The notes under the pieces were generated by a model. That model saw nothing but the letters and a program-made list of their open reading frames with translations. It did no database searches and had not been told where the DNA came from. The position numbers and the translations under genes were made by a program. 64,000 nt of DNA from Celoporthe dispersa (Eukaryota > Ascomycota > Sordariomycetes > Diaporthales > Cryphonectriaceae). This document shows positions 43,695 to 56,442 of this stretch, in pieces; the stretch's first letter is position 1; every line of letters begins with the position of its first letter. Location: positions 2,046,001-2,110,000 of the forward strand of contig WAID01000013.1 of NCBI GenBank assembly GCA_016584495.1, read 5' to 3'.

Positions 43695-46600
43695 TTTTCA
43701 CTTTTGCTAGTGCCAGAGTATTCTCCTGGTCAGCCCTGCCGATGGTGGACGAAGGAGGGAGCGATCCTCATGCACCAACCATCCATTCTCGGCTTGATGC
43801 AGCGGAAAAGTCCCTTTTTTTTCTTCTTTCTCCATCTCTCTCTCTTCTTTCTGTTTCTTTTCTTTTTAAGATAATTCTCGCGAGAACTTACTATGTACCA
43901 AAAGATCCTACCGGGTGGTACACGCATCCAATTGGCTGGCAACACTGCCAGAGGCGTAAATGGCCGCATAGAGATTCCGTCTCGGGCAAGGATCGCTTCG
44001 TCATCAGCAGCATCAGCAGACAAAAAGAAAAGAACAAAGAGAAGAAGAAAAAAATAGTCCCTGTTGCCAGCTCACCACGCTGCACACCACCGTCCTCGAG
44101 GACCTTGAAGATCAATTGCTAGCCTGCAACCCGTCAGCTCCCGAGCGAGAGAAGGGCGGGCTGTCTGCAAGGGTGACGTCGAGATTTACGCCCATGACAC
44201 GGAGACATGATGGCCACTACCAAAGATGATGCTTACCCTTCTTCCTCCTCCTCCTCCCGCCGCACAAGACAGCCCTGTCATTGGTGACAGAATAAACCCG
44301 CAGCTCTTCGCTGACGGCGGCGCAGCGCGTGCACAAGGGACAGGGAACAAAAGGCCCAGTGTGATCACACACACGAGAAGAAAGCGGGAAAGAGGAGGGG
44401 AGGCGAGCATCATCACCTGCAACTGCATGCATGGATGGACTGTTGCGGCTCACGCTCACCAGCAGGCTTCCAGAAACCGGCATGGAAGCCTCGAGATCGG
44501 AATTGGCAGACGATCACTGGCTCGCTGAGACCCCCCCGGCCGGTGTTCATCGCCCCTCCCTGTGTCACCACACCCTTTTTTCTCTCTCTCTCTCTTGGTT
44601 TGGGGTTTTCCTCCTTCATCCTCGGTCTCGCCCACACACACCACCAGACCCCAATTCAGCAAAAGGGCACTACAACGTATTGTGGTGTGCACAACCTCCT
44701 ACGAGCTTCGATGCCGGTTCCGCCCGTCTTACGCGCCCCAGCCTCATCCTCATTGGTGATTCTGTGCTTCGAACCTAGCTGGCACCCCCCTCCCCCCTTG
44801 CCCCCTGCCCTTCCTTCTCCCAGGTCTGGAACTGCTCGAACAGGCCTCCCAGAAGTGTCGACGTCGGATCATGTATGGTTGTCCGTCTGTCCAGTCGGGT
44901 ACAGCCCCGCCGTGACCACGAGGACATCTGCACATTGACAAGCACCCGGTGTCATCCGTGAAGGGGGTAGGGGAGGGGGATGCCGACCTGTGGTGTCATC
45001 CAGAGGTAATACTAGGCTGCACTTGCTGTGTTGGGGTGTCTGTATGGGAGAAGGTTTCTGGTTTGAGAGCCCTGCGGTGGTCACATAACGAACGTATCCA
45101 GTCTTAGAACCTCTTACCCCGGTGCGAGGGCAACTTGTGTATCAGAGAAGCCAGTCAGGTGTCGACTTGGCAGCATCCTCGGCGTGGCTTCTAGCTGGCC
45201 GACGTCGAGCCATGGAGTGGTCCGCGTGGCACGAAGACCAATAGCTGTTGACATAGGCGGCTGCTGCTGCTGCTGCTGCTGTCCGTGGTACTATGTCGGT
45301 GCTGGACATGACACCAAAATACTCCCAGGCTACGTGTACCGGCCCGAGCAAACATGGTCTGATATCAATGCCTACACATGCCGGGTTCCCAGCTCTGGAG
45401 AAGAAACCCCCACCCCTCGAAAGACCCCTTTCCTCCCAACCAGCTGCCGTGCCCAGCTTCCTTCGGCTCGGCCCAGCGGAGATGGGAGAGGACACACGCC
45501 ACAGCAGCATCGCGTACGGGGCCAAGTACCGGGGGGAAGAATCCTCTGTACCTTTAGTAGCGGGAATTGGTACCGGTGCCATGAAGCTGCATTCTAGGCA
45601 TGGCCTCTCTGTCGCTGCCGACCTGTCTGGTGAATGATCGACTCGGATTGAGTCGCGCATAGCAGGCATGTCCTCAAGAGAGGACCACCCAGCCGCTCAC
45701 CACGACCCGTGGGCGGGGACGACATCGTCATGGCCAGCCAGCCTCAAACATGACAAGCTTGGAGCGTGACTCAGTCTGGGCGCCTAGGAGACAGACGTCA
45801 CAGTGTGCCAACATGCGCCCCAATGTTCAACCGGTCGGGGCGAGGACCACTCGCAGCGTCGGGAAGACAGCAGGTGACGATCCACTATTGGCGACCGAGG
45901 AGATGCTCCTGGCGCTGCGCTCATGGGAGACTAGGGGAGAGAGGGGGAGAGAGAGAGAGGGAGAGAGCCATGGATGATACGAAATATGAGGCGGCAGATT
46001 GAAGATTTCGGTGTCCCATCTAGAAGGGTGCAACCAACGATGCTGTCGCGCTGAGTGAGCGAGGATCATGTCTCTCGCCCCCGCCCGCTCCCCCCTGCCT
46101 AGAAGACGTCTCATTGCATAGACCGAGCGCACACTCCTCTCCTTCCGGCCATGCTGCTAAAATAAAATCCCGAGACGCCCAGTCCAGCACAGGCCAGATA
46201 ATGACCTGTTATTCGAAATATACAACACACGTTGCCAAGGTGGACTAAAGATCCCACGCGGTGGGAGACAACTCGCGCATGCACGACTTCGGATCGCTCA
46301 AGCCTAAGTCCTGGGGGGGGGGGGCATCAAGGGTGAGTGAGATCGGGAAACTTCGGGACCGTTTGGTCTGGGGAAGTCGGGGCGCCTTGCAAGGGGGCTT
46401 TGCGGAGAGATCTGGGGAAAATGGATGCCGTCAATGTCAATTAAATATCTCAAGACTCGACGGATGAGTTCCTATTCGCCGCCCTGTGCATAAGTCTTGT
46501 CTGATCCTTCCTCGCCCGTGGTTGGTGTTGTTGTCGTCTCTCCAGAATGTGGACGTGAGGGGGGCGCTGCGCCGGGAGGACAGACACACAGCTCGGAAGC

Positions 46601-48626
46601 GGGAGGCTGAGCCTCTGGGCAGACCCGGTACATCTCTCTGAGAGAGAGAGAGAAATAGAGAGACCCAGACGACTCAGCACCCTCGACAGCTGCCGCGTCT
46701 TGCTGACGTCGGCGGCGATCGGTCGATTCCCCCCCAAGTGGACACTGACACAGTCAGAGCAGAGGAAGAAACAAAAAAGAAAAAATTTTTTCCCTCCCCC
46801 ATCCCTCGTCATGACGGGACCGGCGAACGGACGCGGGTCCCAAGTGTCGTTTTAGGGCCAAGTTTCCCGTTGTTGGCGACTGAAATACAGGACGCCTGGC
46901 GGTGGAGTCTGCCCATACCCCCTATGGTCGGTCGGCTGCAAAGCCCTGCCAAGTTTGGCCTGGGCGCAACAGGAGCCTTTCGGCCCTTTCTCCAGGGGTA
47001 GGCATTTCCCGTCTGCTCGGCGTGTATATCCTACCTGGGCCAAGGGGTTCCGTTCCTCATGGAAAGACCCATCCGTATCACTATTTCTCCGTAGCTAAGG
47101 CTATTGGGTCGGCTCATTTCGATTGTTTGGACGGATTACTCTGCTGTGACACCGTTTCCCTCTTCTTTTTTTTTTCTTTTCCCTTTCGGGGCTGCTATGT
47201 CTCGTAGAGGTTCAACCACAGCTGTTTGTTTAAAGTTGAGCCTGATTGAACCTCGTAGAGGAATACGACATGCGGAGGAACTGCTGGTTGTGTGGCCCAG
47301 CGGGTGACCTATTTTTCCGTACAGACGATCGGATTCCGAAGATGTAATTTGAGCGAGAGATCTTTGGTACCAACAAGGTTTCATACCTTGTCACTGACGA
47401 AAAAACCTCACATTTTGTTCACACGAGATCCTCAAGAGAGCAGGTAGAGGATGTATCCCCCAGTCTCTTTGCTGTACAGAATAGAGAACGGGAGAACTCC
47501 CAGGATATGCATCGGATGTCGGTGTTCGCTGGAGGACCCTGCTCATCATATCAGTAGACAGCGCCAAGCTCACCTGCCACAAAGGCATACCATGCAGGTC
47601 TGGCCAGGACAATGCGGTGAAGGGTGTGTGGTTGTGTCCTCGAAATAAGGATGTGAGCGCTTGCGGTTGAAACCTCGCCGGCAAGTCAGCCAAATAACAG
47701 ACGGCTTGTAGACCGTCGCCTGGGCTCGACAAGATGCGGGCATCTCCATAATCTTGTGCGCGAGCGTCGGATATTGCAAGTGGCCAGCGAGATTGAAACC
47801 GTTTCTGAATTGTGTCCTACCGCCAGGAAACACCTATATCCTATAGAGCGGGCCTCGTCGCTAATCGCCGGGATCGTATCGTTGTCGGCAGGTGAAGGAG
47901 GGCACACGATAGGCGCACAGAGCATGGCAGTCAAGTGCTCACTTGTCGTAATATGACCCAGGTTGGCGGGACGCCAATTTAGATGAGGTACGAATGCAAT
48001 GTTTCGTACCTGACACGACAAGGACCAAGCACCGGCTCGAACAGCATAATGATTTGACAATTAGATTGTGTGAGGGCGGAGGCTCTGGCTCCATCGCAGG
48101 GATGCATCGCCGCCAGACTGACTGGACAACTGTGGACGGTCTGCTAGCCCCCATCGTTAGCTCGCAGTTGGATATGGGGCTCGACTCTGGCCGTCTTGGA
48201 CAAGGGCAGTCAGTGTAAGGCCCAATCGGTGGCTACTCGTAGCAGGAGATGCCGTGGCGCCTTAAAAAGGAGGTTGGCGAAGACCGCAGCATCGTATTGA
48301 TTAGCAGCCAGCAATGCAGAAGGCGCGCGCGCAGGGCACAGCAGTCGAGTTGCAAGCTCATCTGGTTAGCCTCATGCATAGAATCTCCAGCAGGCATCCG
48401 ACGGCAGCGCATGGATGGCCAGGCGGAGAACGGCGGCTTGTGGTTCCGCCACCAATAACCGAGAGTCGAGGGTCCAGGGTCGGTGGTTGAATTTGGTCTG
48501 GGGCAGGCGACCCCACGAGCTCATCAATCAGCAACGCGGTTGAGATGAAGCTCTTTCGAAACTCGTGCTGGCGAGACGCGCTGTCCCAGTGCAGCCCCAC
48601 ACCGCTGACCTGCTTGGAGGGCACAG

Positions 48627-48649
48627 AAGGGGAGGGGAGGGGAGGGGAG
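48627..48649 (+). repeat. GGGGA tandem repeat with G-quadruplex potential
   Basis: Four or five G4 blocks separated by single A residues could form an intramolecular G-quadruplex on the plus strand. Confidence 0.7.
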
Positions 48650-50189
48650 AAAGGGCGTCGTGGCAGGCCAGGCCAGAACGAGAAGCTGCCGTCCGGGCAC
48701 ATCAAAGATCGTGAGATTGCCCGAGGCCTTGGTATCGATCTGGTGGAGTCGAGGCGAGCAGCCACCAAAGTGGGAAGGAAACGGCTGTTGTTCCCATCAG
48801 GACCTGAAGCTGATGACGTGGATGTGTCGGCGCTGCAGCAGACCGCAGGAGCCGTGGTGACTCCTCTGGCGAGGGCGAGATCAGAAATGAGCAGCCCCGA
48901 CGTTGACTGCAGCCACATGAGAAGAGAGGCCCGTCGGACTGAGCTGGCCGCGAGCTAAGACACCAGCTGCGTGCAACCGTGATGGTCGATCCGTGACACC
49001 TCTCCCTCACATCAGCGCTTCGCCAGTGAGCGACACCGCAGAGGAGGATCCCACCGGCCCAGCCACAAGGTGAGAGATTGTGGTGCTGACTGGGAGGGGT
49101 CCGCAGCTGGTTCGCCTAAGAGTAGGGTAATCCAATCTCGTACTGGTTTCCATTGGCGATAGACCCAAAGTCTCGAGGCCACCCTACTATTAGATCCCAC
49201 GAGCGAGAGACTGAGCGAGGATCACGCCCACATGACGAACCCCAGGGACCGCAGGGCCATGGACAGCCCTGCTTGTCTAGATGAAAGGGAAAGAAGAGAG
49301 AGGGAGGGGGTAGGGGAGGGGAGTTGGTGCAGTAGCCGCCCAGCAGGAGGATACGTAGTACTGTCAGGGTGCTACCTGGTTCCGGGGTGGTTGGACGGGC
49401 GCAGGTGTCGACTTTTTTTAGGTGAGTGTATTGGCGCGGCAGAGAGGCAAGCAACAGGAATGGGGGATGGGGATCAGCCATCGCTGATGGAGCAAGGAAT
49501 GGGGAATTTGTGGGAGGGGGGTGGAGGGGATTTGGGGGTCCCACTGCTGCCACTGCACTGCAGCACATGCTCGCACCTCCTGCACCTCGAGAACAAGCCG
49601 CCCCGTTTTTCGCCTAGAAACGCAACGTTGGCGACATTGGGAACCTGGGAAGATTGGGACTGCGGTCCGGGTCCGGGTCGTGGACAGGGCCCTGTGACCG
49701 CAGGTGAGATCCCAGGGGTGGGCTGCCTAATCGCGCACTATGTTCCCGCTGAAGCTGTGGTACACAGCGCCCAGTACTGCTGGGGCGCCAGGCGGGCGTA
49801 CCCGCTAATAGCTGGTTACAGTGGGCATGGCCCGGGTAGGAGCAGGCTGGAAACCCCCGACCCGGGAAAGGGAAAAAGGGCCTAGAGAAGACAAGTAGGA
49901 AAGAAAAAAAAAAGGCACCAGCGCTCCCATTTCTAGGAAAGCGCGCTGGGGCGTGCCGTCATTTGCGAGATGTGGTCTTCGGCAGTACCTTGTTGGGTGC
50001 TGTGGCTGCCCTACAGCTTACAGGTATCCTGATTGTAGCTGCCCTGCCCTGGAAAATGCAGACAGGGCCTTTCCCACTGCAGTGCCCACCTTGGCTTGCT
50101 TCCCTGGCGGTGGGAGGAAGGAGACAGGAAGGCGCAACCCACCCAAGCCCATACGCACTAGTCGTACTGTACAGTATGGTTTGGCCACG

Positions 50190-50250
50190 GCGGCTGCTGG
50201 TGTGGTGTGTGTGTGCGTGTGTGTGTGTGAGTGTGTGTGTGTGTGCGCGC
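50190..50250. repeat. TG microsatellite
   Basis: Imperfect (TG)n/(GT)n run with interruptions, in non-coding DNA. Confidence 0.85.
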
Positions 50251-50310
50251 AGCTGGTACTGCAGCCAGCTGCTTCCTCTCTGCCTTCCTGTCACTTGCTC
50301 CTGGGCTTTA

Positions 50311-50311
50311 C

Positions 50312-50353
<42 letters not shown>
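50311..50353. repeat. TGGC tetranucleotide microsatellite
   Basis: About ten head-to-tail CTGG/TGGC units; it makes false Trp-Leu-Ala-Gly repeat ORFs. Confidence 0.9.
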
Positions 50354-50355
<2 letters not shown>

Positions 50356-52515
50356 TTGCTCCTGTGTTTCCAGGCTAGACTGCCCAGGTTCGAATGACGA
50401 TAAAACGCCCTCTGGTCCGCCCTCGGCGCCGCCTCTTTCCTCGCGCTCTCTCTCGATGTTCTCACCTTTTTACCTCTCTGCCTTCTCCTTCCTGTCCTAC
50501 TAGCTTTTTTCTCTCCCCCTTTAAAGTCGACCATTTTGTTGGTTGACAATAGGTCAACGTCAGAGGTTTTCCCTCCTCGCCTCTCGACTTACGACCTCCC
50601 CTTCCTTATCCGCCTCTTCCCTCTCCACCTTCACCTTGTACCCTCACCTTCTCCCACCACCACCACCACCATCACCCATCTCTCCATCTATCTACCTTCC
50701 CATTATATCAGACTCTGCTATACAAAAACAGCCCACAAGGCTATTTTGCAAGGAAGGTCTTCTTTTCGACACCTACCTGTTATCTCTCGAGATCAAATTG
50801 CGCTGCCTTACCAGATTTCGTTACCTCACTCAGCCTTATAACGCTACCTGTCTCTTCTCCCTCCAGATTCCAATCCCACTCCTCTGGATCCGTCGCATCA
50901 AAGACTTTTTTGCTCTGCCGAAAGCAGCCTACCGGCGGTCTATTTTCCACGTTCTCAGACTGGCACTACTGTCCCACCTGGGCTTTCCACCCGGCACTAT
51001 CCTACCCTTCCGCCCACCTATCGACAGCGCTCTGACGTTCCGCGGCTGAAGAAGGAGAGAGAAAAAATTGAAACCGCAGCAAGAAAATCTCTTGGGGTAC
51101 AACGATCTTCAGCATCGCCAAGGAAAAGCAAGCGCACTACCAACCAGGATCTCTCGAGTGTGTCCCGAGGAGAAGCAAGGCCCCCACGGCAATACTCGAA
51201 CAGGATACGCAGATCCTCGAACCTCGATGAACCCTGCACCTGCATCCAGCGACCCTGCGACAAGTTAAACGTCAGGCACCCCGGCTACTCTCCTTCCCTC
51301 TCCCACACACACACACACACACAGAGAGAGAAAAACCCACCTACACACACGCTTGCTTAATACACTCGCACTCATTCCCACAAACTGGGACTGGGACCTC
51401 TCCTGCTCGCGATTCGCATCGATTCGCATCGCCTTGCCATTGCCTCGCGCCGCATCCACCTACCACTTCGGGCCGAAAAGCGGAGCTACTCTACCTACCA
51501 CCAAGGTCACGTCGAGTCAAGGCCTTCAGAACTCGCCCCAGTCTGGCCCCTGGTTCCTCCCACCGATATTTTGACTTTCTGACATCGGCATCGACATCGA
51601 CAGGCTGAAGATCAACGGCAGCCAAAAAAAAAGATAAACCAACACTTCGACCTGCTGCTGCCCTCGCTGCTGTTGGATCCCATCTTCCAACCACAACAAC
51701 ACGACATCTCTTTGCAACTTTCCTCGATGCGGTTCGCTACCCGTCACCATCACCACCACCCGTACTTATAACACGTGCTGGGGTCCAGTGCAGGAAACTG
51801 CACTGCCAACTGGGGTTGATTGAGAATTTCCCGACACACCAGGATCGGCCGTCGATCTTGAGGTAACATCGTCAACCCTTCTCTGATTTCTCCAACAAGA
51901 CTTCTTCAACACCTGAAGTAAAACACAACAGCCAAGACCAAACACAACACACAACAACACCAACACAAAAGACAAATCTCCACTCAATCATCTCTTGGTT
52001 GTGCCTTTGGTTTTCTCACTCTTGTCTCTCTCTCTACCGGCGTTTGCATCCTCTGGAGTCTCGGTAACTAAAAAAAAACACAAACCTCTTTTCGTCCTTG
52101 GAGCCAGATACCCAGTCCAATGTTTTAGTTTTCTCTTTTCTTTTCTTCTCTACTCCAGTCTTCTGTTTTCGTGTTATCTTTTTTTTTTTTTTTGGATTTC
52201 TCTTCGCTATCCGTCGAGTCTTCGGTAACTCGACAAAACCACCTTCGATCCACTACACCCAGTCTCCGAGCCTGGTCCGTCCCCCTGGATAACCTCGGCG
52301 GGTTCCCATCGTCATCTCGCGATCCACGGTCCTTGCAGGTGCCGGTCAGGGGCCCCACTACATCTTCCTCAGTACCCGTGCGTGCCACTCGCGACCTGGC
52401 CTCTCGTCCTGCCGAATCGCGACCTCTGCGACTCTCTTTTACGAACCTTCATTTCTCTCTCGTATACGCCTCTTGACACATCTCGGCAGTCACAATCACA
52501 CACACACCATCCAAC

Positions 52516-54003
52516 ATGATAATAGACGGCGAGAAATGGGCTTGTGAATCCTGCGTGAGAGGACACAGGGTCAGCAACTGCACTCATGCAGGTGAGCAAT
52601 AATCGCGCAAATACCCCTGTCGTCTATTCTGCAGCCGCTCCTGCAGCCGCAGCGATTCCGTCATTTTGTTCCTTTTGCATGCATGCATCCGAATTAGGAA
52701 GTTTGTATACATACAGGGGATCTCGCTGTTCTTTGCTGACACGGCTCGTATTTTCTTTTCCCAGACCGTCCTCTGCAGCACATCAACAAGAAAGGCCGAC
52801 CAGTCTCGCAATGTCAGCATTGTCGATCCCAGCGTCGCTCGAAGTCGGCCCACGTCAAGTGCGACTGCGGCGAAAAGACCAGCAAGTGTGTACACCTGCA
52901 GCCAACCCTCGAGGGTCACCGCGATAGCTGCTGTTGCAACCATGGAGGGCGGTGCACTTGCGCGCACAAGAAGGAGCAGCCTCACCTCGATACCGTTCCC
53001 GAGTCCGATTCCGACCAGGGAGACGACCTCGAGCTCCAACACGAAGCCCTCCAAGATTGTGAGGAACCGTCGGTCACGCGCGAGCACGCAGAACTCGGAC
53101 GGGATGCTGCAGTTCGACGAGAATGGTCACCACAAGCCTACCTACAAGCATGCGAAGCCACACCAGACATCTGGCCCGTACCAGCTCTCCCGCGGCCACT
53201 CGACCCAGAGTGCTGACAGCGGCTGCCACAGCTCCATGGAGGACCTAGCCAATAGCCCCTCGAGCGCTGAGAGCGGGAGCATGCCACAGGCACAGGATCA
53301 GCGCCTGACGAAATCAGAGACGGCCTCGCCATTAATGACCGGGTCCTCTCTCGCGCAGTCGAGCACATCACTCCCTCCGCTGGACCTTTCTTCTGTCCAG
53401 GGCTGGCCTTCGTTCCCGAGCAGTGGTTTCGATATGTTTGGAAATATGGATGACCTGGAGCCGCCAATTGTCAGTGCTGGTCTGAGTGCTGCATCTGTCG
53501 ACTGGGGTCAGTACGGCCTCGGATTCGACTCCAAGGATGTTGGCAGCTTTGCTCCGTCGAGTTATAGCCAGGCCCCGAGCTTCGGCGGCTTCGACCAGCC
53601 CTCCACCATGACGTCTGGTGACGTCTCGGAAGTCGAGGACCTGGTTCCCTCGGCTGCAGACGACTACGACCCAATGGGGACCTTCAGCCGCACCAACACG
53701 TCGAGCACTCGGTTCAGCTTTACGCCGTCCCAGGAGAATCTCGCTGCCTCTGTGGGCCTGAGCAGCAGTGATTTCGACTTCAACAAGATCAACAAGGAAT
53801 TAGATGGAGAGAAATACTACGAGTCGGCTGTCTCACTGGTCAGCGAGGACCCCTCTATCGCTGCTACCATCACTACCCAGGAGATATCTGGATTTGTGCA
53901 GGATGATCCCATCTTCTGGCAGATGCGCGAGAACGAGCTGGACTACACGAACCCCCTTCTTGTGGCAGACGCCAATGTTCCCAATTTCTGGAGCAGCACA
54001 TAG
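52516..54003 (+). CDS. Copper-fist transcription factor (GRISEA/Mac1/Cuf1 type), one frameshift
   Basis: Factors of this type activate copper-uptake genes when copper is scarce and are switched off by copper bound to Cys clusters. Exons 52516-52591 and 52765-54003 (173-base intron, GTGAGC...CCCAG) give 437 residues after removing one base. The copper fist covers residues 1-40: Cys10, Cys13, Cys22 and His24 as zinc ligands in WACESCVRGHRVSNCTH, then the minor-groove KKGRP at 34-38. A Cys-rich block follows (KCDCGEKTSKC and SCCCNHGGRCTCAHKKEQ), the copper-sensing type. Past the break the family block MLQFDENGHHKPTYKHAK is found, then a Ser-rich acidic activation region. The frame shift lies at about 53010-53030. 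A very long leader seems likely. The closest types are GRISEA and Cuf1. Confidence 0.88.
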
Positions 54004-56442
54004 TGCAAATTTGAGTGCGCCCCATGCTCACGAGGAGGAATGAGGACTGGTCTGGGGCTCAATCTTTTTGAGGATCGGCTTCCCACAGCTTGGTGGGACG
54101 CTCAGGTCACAGCCGTAGGGAGAAGCGGACGACTTTCCCCCAGACCACATGCAGCCTCGACACCATCCGAAACAAACGGAATCAGACCGCAGCAATCACG
54201 CCGCCGAGTCTATCGTGTCATCTCTCAAACAAAATCTTAACTATCCCTCCAAGGCGGCCTCGATCGCCTTATATAATGCTTGACGATATATGTGGCATTT
54301 TCATTTGGGAGAGAAGGAATCGTTGCCCATTCTGGTTCTTTGCCGCGATGCAGCATGGCAAAGGAGGGCCAGAGAGAAGCATGCATTCGCTTTTTCATGA
54401 ACGACATATAGAAGGCACGAAATTCTGGGTATAGATCAGAGCTGGACAGGCCACGTAAGGTGGCTTCCAACATCTCTTGGGTAAACAATAAATCTGGATC
54501 TGCTGGAATATCTGGCAGATACGGAATACAAAATAAATACAAAATAAAAAAGTTCAAATCATGTCTTAGCGTGTTCCGTTCGCCTCACCCATTCATTCAT
54601 CTGCCAAGGTGTGTCTACGTACCGGTCACCACGTATCATGCAGGCAACTAAATGCATGCAGGGCCGTGATTCGTACCTGCAGCTCACGGGCCTGCTGTGC
54701 TACATGGCATGTACATAGTAGTACTGCTGCTGTACCACACACACTGCACCCTGAGTGGGCATCCACTGGGCCTGTCATGCGACCAAAGTACTACGTGCAA
54801 GCTGTCAGGGGCGCCCACGACAAGATTCCCCGTCTTCTCCTCTTCAGGGCTGACTCGGCGAGAAGACCGCTTTCCTCGACCGCTCACTTTCCTCTTTCAA
54901 TCCAACGACACAGTGTATCAATCTATCGACCAGGTATAGCTGCCCCTCAAATAGCACCTGGGGCTCTCTCTCGCGACCAAGTAGGCCGCGCCGCCCCCTC
55001 CCCCGCCCCGTCTCGCTGGATCGCGATGACGACGTTTTGGCTTGGGGAGTGGGGAGAGGGAGGGGGATCACGACAGTGGTGGTACCCGCTGGGGCTCCCC
55101 CTCCTCTTCCCAAGGCGCGTGGGGGTTACATGTTCCTCTTGAAGAGGGGAGGAAGGACCCCACTGTCAGTCAGCTGGCCTGGGTACAAGGCGAGGTAAAT
55201 GTAGATAGAGAGAGGCTCGTGGTCTTGGCGCCCTCCCTGCAGAGAAGGAGGGATGGGGTTGGTGGGCAGCCATCCAGGTTCCCGGAAAAGAAGACGATCG
55301 TGATCTCTCTTGGCGTCGATGGTCCGTCACGCGGGCTCCCTGCTGCCCTCCCTGCCCTGCCCTCGCTTGCTTGGGGACCATACATAGACACTGCTGTGGT
55401 CAAGAGCGACGGGTTTCTCTCGTGTGGGCCTGAGAGCTGGACATCTTCCGAGCTTTATTTTGGGCTGTTGGTTTGGATGGAGGTGGAGTGCTCAGGGGCG
55501 GAGCCCACGCCCGGACCTATCTGTCTTAGGTTCGCCGTGTTTTGGTGTGGACACGGTGGTATCTTGGCGCTCTGGGCTGGGAACGGGCGAGAGGGTGCTG
55601 GAGGCTGCCTGGATTCGGTTCACGCGAGGGGACGAAAGCTGCCCGGGGAAGAGGAAGGGGAAACAGAAAAATGGTCCAGAAGGTGTCGTGGTGCGCGGGT
55701 GGTTGGTCCTCTGGGCTCGTGTCCCTGCGGTTTGGTCGTGGGGATGGGCCCGCCGAAAAGCATGAGGACGGCTCCCGAGTGGCCCGAGAAACTGATTTCC
55801 CACGTTAAGGATTCCCGGCCGCGAGTCGGGCGCCTTAGGTGGCCGGACAGCCAGTCTCCCCTACCTGAGGCGATGAGCACAGTACTCCTGACGTGTTCCC
55901 TCAGATGAGGACTCCAGCTCGCTCGGTATGTGGGACGAAGTGGGACATGAACCATTGCGGAGGCGAGACAGGCTTCGTTGCGCTATCAAGCTGGGCTTGT
56001 ACAAGAGCATGGAGCGTGGAAGATCATGATGAAGATGATAAATGCAGTGGTCTCCGAAAACGTAACCTCTGGGGATGAGGGTGTGTGACCGTGCTGGTGG
56101 AGGTCTAATCTCGAACTGTTGGATCTATCCGATCGCGACAGCGGTGTCATCGACAGGTATATCGTATTACGGAGTTGGGCCTAAACTATGGATGTGTATA
56201 AAAGATGGTGTCCATGAGCAACAGAACCAGGCGTCTGAGCCGTGCCGAGCCCCTACACGAGGTATATTTACCTAACCGAGCGGAAATAAGTATAATACGA
56301 ACGGAAGACAGATAATTACCGCTTCAGCCGCACACAAGTCGATCTTCAATTGAGATCCTCTCGGCTCTTGGTTACTTTCGACGATGTACTATGTCGGCCC
56401 TGCCACTGAAGCCCCTGTTGGCCCAAGTGTGCCCCCTTCCCT
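54004..56442. other. Intergenic between copper-fist and COL-26-like genes
   Basis: The genes converge here, so both 3' UTRs should lie inside. A 288-codon frame (55042-55908) is open but has no recognisable content and competes with other frames. Confidence 0.45.

Larger units (their letters stand above)
41211..52515. other. 11.3-kb stretch without a supportable protein gene
   Basis: Both strands were read. Many ORFs of 60-190 codons exist, but they overlap in competing frames, often start with non-ATG codons and run through microsatellites. None shows recognisable domains. The last 2 kb (50500-52515) is CT-rich with A-rich spots and probably forms promoter and long leader of the copper-fist gene. 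Non-coding RNA genes cannot be excluded. Confidence 0.45.

Noticed and set aside
48358..48918. 186-codon frame on the minus strand
   Set aside because: Low-complexity Ser/Pro-rich translation of a GGGGA-repeat region with no conserved content.
50195..50360. Repetitive Trp-Leu-Ala-Gly and Cys-Val ORFs
   Set aside because: They are translations of TG and TGGC microsatellites in several frames at once.
54237..54557. 106-codon frame on the minus strand with helical-looking content
   Set aside because: Starts with TTG, overlaps the likely 3' UTR of the copper-fist gene and has no recognised family.
55042..55908. 288-codon open frame on the plus strand
   Set aside because: No recognisable motif, several competing frames in the same G-rich DNA and no splice or promoter context; probably chance.
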